Positions 36,853 to 44,747 of a DNA stretch of 64,000 bases are shown here, one piece after another; the stretch's first letter is position 1; each line of letters starts with the position of its first letter. The DNA comes from an uncultured Pirellula sp. (GTDB taxonomy: Bacteria; Planctomycetota; Planctomycetia; Pirellulales; Pirellulaceae). A model generated the notes under the pieces. The model did not search any database, was not told the origin of the DNA, and worked only from the letters and a program-made list of their open reading frames with translations. The DNA lies in contig CAITIE010000098.1 in NCBI GenBank assembly GCA_903892355.1, forward strand, positions 62,001-126,000. Direction: 5' to 3'. A program made the position numbers and the translations under genes.

Positions 36853-37118
36853 TCTGTTCTCCTCACTTCCGCATCGTCGATGCGATTCATGGCTCGATCG
36901 CAAGCGAGTTACTTCGTTCGTTTTTTCTATCCATTCGTCGTAGCAATTTACGCTTGGCAGGTTGTTTTCCTGAGAAACTGGACAATGTTGTCCGGAATGT
37001 GGTGGATTCCGCCATGCGCAGATAGGGAAACCTCCCGATTTTCGGACCGGAGGCAGTCTGGAGAATAGATACTAGAGCGACTTTTGGAAGCTAGCGGTGT
37101 CTGGTAGGGGAGCGAATC

Positions 37119-37571
37119 ATGAAGGTTCTATTTGCCGGGGTTTGCTTGAAGGAATTTGGGAAATTTGATTTCGGGTACCACGGCTCGAGTTGCGAGTTTG
37201 TGAGGGTATCCAATGCGTTGGGCTGTGTGTCGACACTTCGGCAGTACCGGCCAGACGTTTTGTTCCTCGACCGAGGAATTCTATGGGGCGGGGCGGATGG
37301 CGTACTGGCATGGGTTCTTGAGGAGCCCGATTTTTGTCCATCGCGGATATTTCTTTTTGCTGGTTCCGAACTTTTGTGCGAGTTCCAGAAACCGTTAAAG
37401 CAAACGCGTTGGCTATCGGAGCCGGCACGCTATCCGAATATTGTGCTGTTGAGGAATTTGGTCAATCAGATGGAGAGCGAGCCAAATCCTAGTCTTCGTG
37501 GAGTTGCTGAACGCGCGCCGTTTTCGGTACGTGGTCGAGTCTCCAATATCGAACCCCTATTGGTTCGCTAG
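37119..37571 (+). CDS. Small degenerate response-regulator receiver-like protein
   Basis: A 150-residue protein without signal peptide; ATG 37119 has AGGGGAG nearby upstream. The middle (YRPDVLFLDRGILWGGADGVLAWVLEEPDF) matches the phosphoacceptor region of receiver domains, with Asp51 in the usual position and the planctomycete-type WGGxDGVL motif. However, the N-terminal acidic pair of receivers is missing (MKVLFAGVCLKE has no Asp-Asp), so phosphorylation may be lost. No output domain is present. Three small genes for BON, zinc-ribbon and eRF1-like proteins follow on the same strand, suggesting a common stress-type cluster. The receiver assignment is moderate. Confidence 0.6.
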   Translation: MKVLFAGVCLKEFGKFDFGYHGSSCEFVRVSNALGCVSTLRQYRPDVLFLDRGILWGGADGVLAWVLEEPDFCPSRIFLFAGSELLCEFQKPLKQTRWLSEPARYPNIVLLRNLVNQMESEPNPSLRGVAERAPFSVRGRVSNIEPLLVR

Positions 37572-37711
37572 CGATGTGTTAGCTAATCGCATTCCCATTT
37601 TTGCTTCACGAGTTTGCCGCTGAGGTGAATTGGAAGGCGAGCGGAAGGATTCCGATTGGTTTTGGAGAGTCGCGAGACTGATACTTAAGAATTTGAAAGT
37701 GGATAAAGATC

Positions 37712-38074
37712 ATGAGTACGTTGTTGAGGAGAGCGGTGAGGGCGCGAATTGCCTCGCATCCTAAGAACGTTCTAGGGCGACCGCCGAAAGTACCCTTGAG
37801 ATCGGAATGCGTCGCTCTCTCCGAGTTGTGCAACATCTGCAATCGGCAGTTTCGATGGGTCGAGTGCGAGATAACCGAACGATCCATCGTGTTGCGAGGT
37901 ACTGTCTCGTCATTCTATGAAAAGCAATTAGCCCAAGAGATGGTAAGGACGAAGCGGATAGGATGGGCAATTGTCAACACTATCGAAGTTGTGCGAGGCG
38001 ATGAGTCGCTATTGAACCGTGCAAACGATAACGCTGTAACTTCGGATCGCGATATTCTGAGTCTATGTCGATGA
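37712..38074 (+). CDS. Small BON-domain protein
   Basis: A 120-residue protein whose central part (about residues 48-95) resembles a BON domain: QFRWVECEITERSIVLRGTVSSFYEKQLAQEMVRTKRIGWAIVNTIEVV has the strand-helix-strand pattern with the conserved Gly after the first strand. BON domains usually bind membranes or link envelope proteins, but no signal peptide is seen and the basic N-terminus (RRAVRARIASHPKN) might contact nucleic acid or phospholipid. The next gene begins 17 bases after the stop. The function is unknown; the domain call is fairly secure. Confidence 0.7.
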   Translation: MSTLLRRAVRARIASHPKNVLGRPPKVPLRSECVALSELCNICNRQFRWVECEITERSIVLRGTVSSFYEKQLAQEMVRTKRIGWAIVNTIEVVRGDESLLNRANDNAVTSDRDILSLCR

Positions 38075-38090
38075 AACCGTTGAGGGCATC

Positions 38091-38318
38091 ATGAAAAATC
38101 AAATCTGTTTGTTTCATTGCACGGTTTGCGGGAGTATTTTGCATGCCGATGACAGCGAGGACAATCCAAGCTGTTGCGGGGAAGAAATGTATCTCGCCTG
38201 TGTTCAATCTGCGATTGGGTCGATAGTTGGTTTCGAGGATAGTTTGCTCGAACTGAATGAGTTGGATCACGAAATTTGGGAGAAAGAACATGTCGAAGAA
38301 TGTCGGGATTTGGATTGA
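38091..38318 (+). CDS. Small desulforedoxin-like zinc-ribbon protein
   Basis: A 75-residue protein with a CxxC ... CC pattern: CTVCGSILHADDSEDNPSCCGEEM at about residues 10-33. This is the spacing of desulforedoxin-like domains, which bind iron or zinc through four cysteines, including the adjacent CC pair. The remainder is acidic (ELNELDHEIWEKEHVEECRDLD). It could be a small electron carrier or structural zinc ribbon. The start is 16 bases after the BON gene, and its 3' end overlaps the downstream eRF1-like gene by 29 bases, so the set is probably an operon. Confidence 0.7.
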   Translation: MKNQICLFHCTVCGSILHADDSEDNPSCCGEEMYLACVQSAIGSIVGFEDSLLELNELDHEIWEKEHVEECRDLD

Positions 38319-38712
38319 TCGCAAACATGCGTTCGTCGTTGATGTCGGTGATGGAAGAGGCCATTTGAGTCGATTTCATGCTGGAGTGGATGAGACGTTC
38401 CCACCAACCGAGGAGTCACGGGCAAAACATCCTTACACCAGGAATGATTTCGTATCGGAGAAAACGTTGGAGAGGAAGTCCACGATGGAGCGGGTCGATA
38501 TGTACGAACAGGTGATGAAATCGATCGGTTCGGTCGATGCGGTGTGGATTTTAGGTCCGGGCGAGGCGAAAGACGAATTTGAAAATCATTTGCGAACGCG
38601 TCATACTCATGGAGTGGAGATCGAGGTGACAACCTCGGACAAGATGACCGAGCCACAACTGATTGCGAAGGTTCTGAAGCACTTTGCGGAACCCGTTGAA
38701 ATTCGGCGTTGA
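38290..38712 (+). CDS. Small eRF1/Pelota-like (baeRF-type) protein
   Basis: A 140-residue protein starting at ATG 38290, in the 3' end of the zinc-ribbon gene. The N-terminus SKNVGIWIDRKHAFVVDVGDGRG and the SIGSVDAVWILGPGEAKDEFENHL block (about 78-101) resemble the small single-domain members of the bacterial archaeo-eukaryotic release factor group, which keep only the eRF1 domain-3-like part. That group is proposed to act on stalled or stressed ribosomes, but experimental evidence is scant. The upstream ATG (38257) adds 11 residues without conservation. The family call is moderate. Confidence 0.6.
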   Translation: MSKNVGIWIDRKHAFVVDVGDGRGHLSRFHAGVDETFPPTEESRAKHPYTRNDFVSEKTLERKSTMERVDMYEQVMKSIGSVDAVWILGPGEAKDEFENHLRTRHTHGVEIEVTTSDKMTEPQLIAKVLKHFAEPVEIRR

Positions 38713-38806
38713 TCTATTTTGCGGGAACCCTGGGTGGGTAGTATTACTTACTACCGCTTGCTCTTTAGCATAGATAATCGATGATTCATCAGCCGAGTTG
38801 CTTGTT

Positions 38807-38838
38807 GGTCTCTCGTGAAAGTGAGACCACGAGTGGTC
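38807..38838 (+). promoter_or_regulatory. Two mutually exclusive stem-loops upstream of sulfatase 1
   Basis: GGTCTC (38807-38812) can pair with GAGACC (38823-38828), while GACCAC (38825-38830) can pair with GTGGTC (38833-38838). The two stems share GACC, so they exclude each other, as in attenuator or switch RNAs. A further hairpin, GGTAGTA/TACTACC, lies at 38737-38755. No known riboswitch class is recognised, and the function is speculative. Confidence 0.35.
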
Positions 38839-38953
38839 TTGCGGTCAACGCATCCTGTACGCAGTTGCGATACCCAGCTGCGTTTTTGAGATGATTGGTT
38901 GACCGGATTCATTTATCGACTTAATTCCATTGAGTCTAACTGGGGAGTGGGCT

Positions 38954-41338
38954 ATGCGGCTATTTTGTGTGCGAGTGTTGGCTTGTGCGTATGCGGGTAT
39001 GTCCCTAGGGGCGGTGTTCAGCTCACCTTCATTGGGTCAGACACCTTCGGGAAGTGCCAAGGCTTTGGACCGTAGCGTGTTGCCGATCCGCGAGCCTGAT
39101 CGTCCGTTTTACAAGGAACTCGATGCGAGGAACGCAAAACCTCCAGCGCGATGGGATGTGAAGGCCCCTGAGGGTGCACCGAACGTAGTCGTCGTGTTGA
39201 TAGACGATATCGGTTTTGGCCACTCGAGTGCGTTTGGTGGTCCGTGCGTTATGCCGACCTTGGAACGGCTTGCGAACAACGGGCTCAAGTACAACCGCTT
39301 TCATACCACAGCGCTATGTAGTCCGACGCGAACCGCGTTGTTGACGGGGTACAACCACCACAGCAATAACGCCGGAGCGATCATGGAGGTGGCGACCGCG
39401 TATCCTGGAAATACAGGTATTCGCCCTCAAAGCATTACGCCGATGGCGGAGGTGCTGCGTATGAATGGGTACTCGACATCTGCGTGGGGCAAGTACCACG
39501 AAACACCACCTTGGGAGGTGAGTGTGAGTGGACCGTTCGACCGTTGGCCAACCAGGTCTGGGTTTGAAGAATTCTACGGCTTCATCGGTGGTGAGACCAA
39601 TCAGTGGGATCCGATGATTGTGCATGGGACAATACCGATGCGCAAGCCGGAGGGTGACGAGGATTATCACTTCACCACCGACATGACGGAACATGCTATA
39701 TCGTGGATGAGGGCCCAGCAATCGTTGACTCCCGAGAAGCCGTTTTTCATGTACTTTGCGACCGGTGGCACGCATGCGCCCCACCATGCTCCCAAAGAAT
39801 GGATCGACAAGTACAAAGGCAAGTTCGATATGGGCTGGGACAAGCTGCGCGAGCAGACGCTGGCTCGACAGATTGAACTAGGGGTGGTTCCCAAGGGGAC
39901 CAAGTTGGCTCCCAAGCCGGAAGCGATCGTGGATTGGGAGGCTTTGAGTTCGGACGAGAAGCGGCTCTTTGCTCGGCAGATGGAAGTCTTCGCCGGATTT
40001 GCATCGCATACCGACCACGAAGTGGGGCGGTTGGTGCAGAGCATTGCGGACATTGGAGAGCTCGACAACACACTTATAATCTATGTCGTCGGCGACAATG
40101 GGTCGAGCGCCGAAGGTGGCATGTTGGGTATGTTCAACGAAGGGACTTACTTCAACGGAGTTGCAGAAACGACCGAGTTCATGCTCGGCAAGATCGATCA
40201 ATGGGGCGGACCCGAATGCTTTAACCACTTTGCTGCCGGTTGGGCTGTGGCTGGAAACACGCCGTTTTCTTGGACAAAGCAAGTTGCTAGCAACTTTGGT
40301 GGGACCAGAAATGGCGTGGTTTGTCATTGGCCTGCGGGGATCAAGTCCAAGGGTCAGGTTCGCGATCAATTCCATCACGTGGTCGACTTGGCGCCGACGA
40401 TTTTTGAAGCGGCAAAGGTTCCGGCTCCTAAGGAAGTTAATGGCGTGAAGCAATTGCCGATCGAAGGGGTCAGCATGGCTTACAGCTTCGATGCGCCTAA
40501 GGCCGAGGATCGTCGCAAGACGCAGTATTTTGAGATCGCTGGTAACCGTGCGGTTTACCATGATGGTTGGTTCGCCGGGACGATTCACAAGGCTCCTTGG
40601 GAATCGCAACCACGTCATCCTCTGACCGAAGATGTTTGGGAGTTGTACCACGTTGATGACGATTTCAGCATGAGCAAGAATCTTGCGGCTCAAAATCCGG
40701 CCAAGCTCAAGGAGTTGCAGGGATTATTCACCAAGGAAGCGATCGATCACCATGTCTTACCGATCGATGATCGAACCATTGAACGGTTCGATCCCAAGGT
40801 CGCAGGACGGCCGGACCTCATGGATGGACGAACGAAATTGACCGTTTATCCCGGGATGGTATACATGGCCGAGAATGCGTTCATCAACGTGAAGAATGCT
40901 TCCGTGGATATGGTCGCCAATGTTGAGGTAAAGGGAGACAAAAATCACGGTGTGATTTTGGCACAGGGAGGGCGATTTGGCGGCTGGGCGTTCTGGGTGG
41001 ATCATGGTCGGCCGATGTATTCCTACAACTTCCTTGGACTAGAGGTATTCCAGGTTGCGGGCAGTCAAGCGATGTCTGACGGCAAGCACACCCTCAAAAT
41101 GGCGTTTGATTACGATGCGAGTGAGGGACGAGGTGCGGGTGGAACCGCGACGCTTTTCATCGATGGAAAGAAGGTGGGTGAAGGAAAAATTGGCAAGACG
41201 CACGCCAACATTTTTTCGCTCGACGACACAGCGGATACGGGTATCGATACGGGAACGCCGGTGGATGAGGCCTACGGTGAGGGACGCAAGAATGCCTTTT
41301 CGGGTGAACTGCGCCAGGTGAGCATCGAAGTCAGGTAA
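38954..41338 (+). CDS. Secreted type I sulfatase 1
   Basis: Secreted formylglycine-dependent sulfatase, 794 residues from ATG 38954, which has GGGGAG upstream. A signal peptide covers about residues 1-28. The alkaline-phosphatase-like core begins with NVVVVLIDDIGFGHSS (Asp metal ligands). The sulfatase signature CSPTR begins at Cys122, the residue converted to formylglycine, followed by TALLTG. DNGSSAEGG near 385 provides further metal ligands. A C-terminal beta-sandwich of about 150 residues (from about 640) resembles a lectin-like domain. The maturation enzyme is not encoded in this window. A second, similar sulfatase gene follows after 78 bases. The target, presumably an algal or other sulfated glycan or aryl sulfate, is inference. 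Confidence 0.92.
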   Translation: MRLFCVRVLACAYAGMSLGAVFSSPSLGQTPSGSAKALDRSVLPIREPDRPFYKELDARNAKPPARWDVKAPEGAPNVVVVLIDDIGFGHSSAFGGPCVMPTLERLANNGLKYNRFHTTALCSPTRTALLTGYNHHSNNAGAIMEVATAYPGNTGIRPQSITPMAEVLRMNGYSTSAWGKYHETPPWEVSVSGPFDRWPTRSGFEEFYGFIGGETNQWDPMIVHGTIPMRKPEGDEDYHFTTDMTEHAISWMRAQQSLTPEKPFFMYFATGGTHAPHHAPKEWIDKYKGKFDMGWDKLREQTLARQIELGVVPKGTKLAPKPEAIVDWEALSSDEKRLFARQMEVFAGFASHTDHEVGRLVQSIADIGELDNTLIIYVVGDNGSSAEGGMLGMFNEGTYFNGVAETTEFMLGKIDQWGGPECFNHFAAGWAVAGNTPFSWTKQVASNFGGTRNGVVCHWPAGIKSKGQVRDQFHHVVDLAPTIFEAAKVPAPKEVNGVKQLPIEGVSMAYSFDAPKAEDRRKTQYFEIAGNRAVYHDGWFAGTIHKAPWESQPRHPLTEDVWELYHVDDDFSMSKNLAAQNPAKLKELQGLFTKEAIDHHVLPIDDRTIERFDPKVAGRPDLMDGRTKLTVYPGMVYMAENAFINVKNASVDMVANVEVKGDKNHGVILAQGGRFGGWAFWVDHGRPMYSYNFLGLEVFQVAGSQAMSDGKHTLKMAFDYDASEGRGAGGTATLFIDGKKVGEGKIGKTHANIFSLDDTADTGIDTGTPVDEAYGEGRKNAFSGELRQVSIEVR

Positions 41339-41416
41339 GGCCGTTCCTGGGTAGTTATCGTTCTTTGGCTTAAATGGATACTGGACTGCGTTACGCACCT
41401 TCCTTAGGAAATCTCT

Positions 41417-43744
41417 ATGTTAACTTCGATGTTGCGAGTCGCCCTCGTGATCCTATCTGGTTTTTCTTTTGCGCCAGCTGTCTTTGGACAGTTGCAGTTG
41501 CCGCAAGCGGATCCGGCGTTTAAGGGGAAAATTGGAGAGACCTACAAGGATTCCCAGCCAGACTATCCAAGGTCGATTCGAGCGGCGCAGGGGAGCCCTA
41601 ACGTTTTGTTGATCCTGCTGGATGACGTTGGGTTCGGCATGTGCTCGACCTATGGTGGGCCAGTCCCAACACCTTACATGGATCAGTTGGCAAAGAACGG
41701 ATTGCGCTACAATCGATTCCATACCACGGCGCTATGCAGTCCAACTCGCGGTGCGTTGTTGGCGGGGCGAAACCATCACTCGATTAGCACCGGCGTAATC
41801 ATTGAGATGGGAACTGGCTACCCAGGCTATACAGGTGTTATCCCAAAGAGCACCTCACTCATCTCTCAAGTGCTGAGGGACAATGGCTATGCAACAGGCA
41901 TGTTTGGCAAATGGCATAACACGCCGGAGCCGGACATTAGTCCCGCAGGGCCGTTTGATCGTTGGCCAACCGGCCTTGGGTTTGATTACTTCTATGGTTT
42001 CAATCAAGGGGAAACGCATCAGTACTACCCGACGATCTATCGGAATACCACCTGGGTACCACAACCCAAAACGCCGGAGCAAGGCTACCACTTTACGGCT
42101 GACATGACGGATGAAGCGATCGCGTGGACTCGAAATGTTCGCGCTGCAGATCCCGATAAACCATGGTTCAATTACTTTAGCACTTCGGGAGTGCATGCGC
42201 CGCACCATGCTCCCGCGGAGTGGAGAGAAAAATTCAAAGGCATGTTTGATCACGGCTGGGACAAGCAGCGGGAGATGACGCATGCTGCTCAGTTAGCGAT
42301 GGGAATCGTTCCCAAGGGAACCAAATTGACGGCTCGGCCCCAAGAGATTCCGGCATGGGACGCCCAAGCTCCGGAAGCGAAGAAGGTCTATACGCGATTG
42401 ATGGAAAATTACGCCGCGTACATGGCTTATACCGATCATGAAGTCGGGCGTTTGCTCGACAGCTTGAGAGAATCGGGTGAATTGGAAAACACGCTAGTGC
42501 TGTATGTCGTAGGTGACAACGGCGCGAGCGCCGAGGGTGGGCTTGAGGGTACGTTTAGCGAGATCGCTAGCTTGTTGGGAGTGCAGCTGGGGCTCGAGAG
42601 TTCCATGAAGCGAATCGATGAAATCGGTGGTCCCACGAGTGAGCCTCACGTTCCAGTGGGTTGGGCATGGGCGATGAACGCACCGTTTCAGTGGACGAAG
42701 CAAGTCGCAAGCCATTTTGGTGGAACACGCAATCCGATGATCGTTCACTGGCCCAAGGGGATCCGGTCGAAAGGTGAGATCCGTACGCAGTTCCACCATG
42801 TGATCGACGTGGTTCCCACGATTTTGGAGGCATGCAAGATCCCGGAACCCAAGGAAGTCAATGGTATACCGCAAAAGCCTATCGAAGGGGTTTCGATGCT
42901 GTACTCATTCGACGACTCGAAAGCTGCAGAACGGCGAACGACACAGTACTTTGAATTGGCGACCAATCGCGCCATCTATCACGATGGATGGGTCGCCTGC
43001 AGTCGGTATGGCTTTCCATGGGAAACCGCTGGACGCGGTGATGGATTCGTCAATGCACCATGGGAACTCTACAACGTCGTCGATGATTTTAGTCAAGCCA
43101 ACAATGTCGCGTCGAGCAACCCCCAAAAGCTGAACGAGCTGAAGTCCAAATTTTTGGCGGAGGCTAAAAAGTATGATGTAATGCCGCTCGACCCTCGATT
43201 CTCCGAGCGAATGGACCCTAAATTGCGAATCGCGGGTGAGCCAAAAACGAGTTGGACATATTTCGGCAATCAAGTGTGGTTGCCAGAGCCGATTGGTCCA
43301 CAGCTCTTCCCGAGAGCTCATACAATATCTGCGGAGATCATTGTGCCTGAATCGAGCCCAGAGGGTGTGATCGCGTGTGTGGGGGCGTTCTCTGCAGGTT
43401 GGTCATTGTATGTCGACGGCGGAAAACCTTTTTTCCGCTATACCTACTTTGATATTGCCGACGTGACCATTCCGGGATCTGACAAGCTGCCTTCCGGGAA
43501 AGTTACCGTCTCGACGCGATTCAAACCGGATGGGTCGAGGGAAGGATCGGGTACTCTCGAGCTATTGGTGAATCAGAAGGTGGTTGGTCAAGGGAAAATT
43601 GAGCGATCGACTTTCCGGCATGGTTTGGAGCCATTTGAAATCGGGCGAGATTCGATCACATCGGTATCTCCAGGCTATCGCGGCAAGGGCGTTTTTCCAT
43701 TCAATGGCAAGATCGAAAAGGTGGTTTTTTCGTTGACCAAGTAA
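41417..43744 (+). CDS. Secreted type I sulfatase 2
   Basis: Second secreted sulfatase (775 residues), homologous along its whole length to the upstream one, so a tandem paralogue. A signal peptide ends near residue 24 (AVFGQ). The core begins NVLLILLDDVGFGMCSTYGG; the signature CSPTR is at Cys107, followed by GALLAG. DNGASAEGG supplies the metal-binding Asp and Asn later in the core. A C-terminal domain from about 615 matches the beta-sandwich of paralogue 1. Differences around the active-site insertions suggest a different specificity. A rho-independent terminator (43821-43861) ends this transcription unit. Confidence 0.92.
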   Translation: MLTSMLRVALVILSGFSFAPAVFGQLQLPQADPAFKGKIGETYKDSQPDYPRSIRAAQGSPNVLLILLDDVGFGMCSTYGGPVPTPYMDQLAKNGLRYNRFHTTALCSPTRGALLAGRNHHSISTGVIIEMGTGYPGYTGVIPKSTSLISQVLRDNGYATGMFGKWHNTPEPDISPAGPFDRWPTGLGFDYFYGFNQGETHQYYPTIYRNTTWVPQPKTPEQGYHFTADMTDEAIAWTRNVRAADPDKPWFNYFSTSGVHAPHHAPAEWREKFKGMFDHGWDKQREMTHAAQLAMGIVPKGTKLTARPQEIPAWDAQAPEAKKVYTRLMENYAAYMAYTDHEVGRLLDSLRESGELENTLVLYVVGDNGASAEGGLEGTFSEIASLLGVQLGLESSMKRIDEIGGPTSEPHVPVGWAWAMNAPFQWTKQVASHFGGTRNPMIVHWPKGIRSKGEIRTQFHHVIDVVPTILEACKIPEPKEVNGIPQKPIEGVSMLYSFDDSKAAERRTTQYFELATNRAIYHDGWVACSRYGFPWETAGRGDGFVNAPWELYNVVDDFSQANNVASSNPQKLNELKSKFLAEAKKYDVMPLDPRFSERMDPKLRIAGEPKTSWTYFGNQVWLPEPIGPQLFPRAHTISAEIIVPESSPEGVIACVGAFSAGWSLYVDGGKPFFRYTYFDIADVTIPGSDKLPSGKVTVSTRFKPDGSREGSGTLELLVNQKVVGQGKIERSTFRHGLEPFEIGRDSITSVSPGYRGKGVFPFNGKIEKVVFSLTK

Positions 43745-43820
43745 GCCGTTGAGACAAATGGGATAAGCGAAATCCGAATTTTCTTTGTCAGGATTTCCGG
43801 CGAACGAAAAAATAGAAATT

Positions 43821-43861
43821 GGCGGGTTGGAGGCCTGTTTCCACCCCGCCTTCGCTTTTTT
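43821..43861 (+). terminator. Rho-independent terminator after sulfatase 2
   Basis: GGCGGGTTGG (43821-43830) pairs with CCACCCCGCC (43841-43850), with one mismatch, and is followed by TTCGCTTTTTT. It lies 77 bases after the sulfatase 2 stop and within the leader of the next gene, so it probably separates the two transcription units. Confidence 0.75.
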
Positions 43862-43883
43862 CGGCCGCGTGAACAAGGCGGCA

Positions 43884-44651
43884 ATGGAGTTGCCGGTGCG
43901 TTTTCTTATCTTTGCGTTTCTAGGTTTAATTTCATCGCTGGCGCTTTCGGGTTTTGGGTGGGCGCAGCCCCCTGCGAAATCCCCTCAAGGGGGCAAGGTT
44001 CGAAAGCCACAGATGAGCGATACGATCAAAGCGAATATCTATGCCGATAACAATTTCGTTCTTTACATCAACGGCGAGTTGGTAGCTGTCGATTCGATTT
44101 CATTCATTCCGCACAATGTTATCTCGGTGGATCTATTGCCAAGTTATCCGATGACGATTGCCGTGATGGCCAAGGATAACGCCGACCCCAAAACGGGGAT
44201 GGAGTATGCGAACACGAATATCGGCGACGCGGGCTTTATCCTGAAATTTGGAGATGGGACGGTAACGAGCGGCAAATGGAAGGCCAAGAAGATTTCTTGG
44301 GGGCCGTTGGATCGAGACACTAAGAACCCGCGTGTAGAGAGCGTACCGGTTCCAGTGAATTGGATGGCGGTCGATTTTGATGACAGTTCATGGGGCGCGG
44401 CGAAGGAGTACAGTAACGAGGAGGTAGGTCCCAAGCAAACGTTCTTTGATTTTGATTTCGAGGGAGCCAAGTTTATTTGGAGCGACGATATCGCCCTCGA
44501 CAACATCGTATTGTTCCGGCATGTGGTAAGAACTCCCCCGGATGGGAAGGAGCGTCCGGATTTCACCAATCTCACCAACCTCGTTCCGGACAACCCACCC
44601 AGGAATCCACCGCGTAATCAAGAGGGGGGCCGCAAACCCCGAAATGACTAA
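43884..44651 (+). CDS. Secreted beta-rich protein, unknown family
   Basis: Secreted protein of 255 residues; ATG 43884 has AAGG upstream and starts a signal peptide ending near GWAQ. The open frame upstream runs through the terminator and is rejected. Mature sequence has NFVLYINGELVAVDSISF, typical of a jelly-roll N-terminal strand pair, and DFDDSSWGAAKEY, a motif frequent in galactose-binding-like domains of glycosidases. A Pro/Asn/Arg-rich tail ends the protein (NPPRNPPRNQEGG). A carbohydrate- or surface-binding role is inference. The next gene begins within about 100 bases. Confidence 0.6.
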   Translation: MELPVRFLIFAFLGLISSLALSGFGWAQPPAKSPQGGKVRKPQMSDTIKANIYADNNFVLYINGELVAVDSISFIPHNVISVDLLPSYPMTIAVMAKDNADPKTGMEYANTNIGDAGFILKFGDGTVTSGKWKAKKISWGPLDRDTKNPRVESVPVPVNWMAVDFDDSSWGAAKEYSNEEVGPKQTFFDFDFEGAKFIWSDDIALDNIVLFRHVVRTPPDGKERPDFTNLTNLVPDNPPRNPPRNQEGGRKPRND

Positions 44652-44747
44652 GGCATGCCCGAAACACTATGGCTAAATCGTGGTATGACGGCAGGATTTG
44701 AAAGCGATGGTCAGACTCACGTCGAGCACATCATGGGAAAAGCAATT

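Noticed and set aside
36980..37011. Short palindromes GGACAA/TTGTCC and GGAAT/ATTCC
   Set aside because: There is no T-run and no known operator pattern; such short arms arise by chance.
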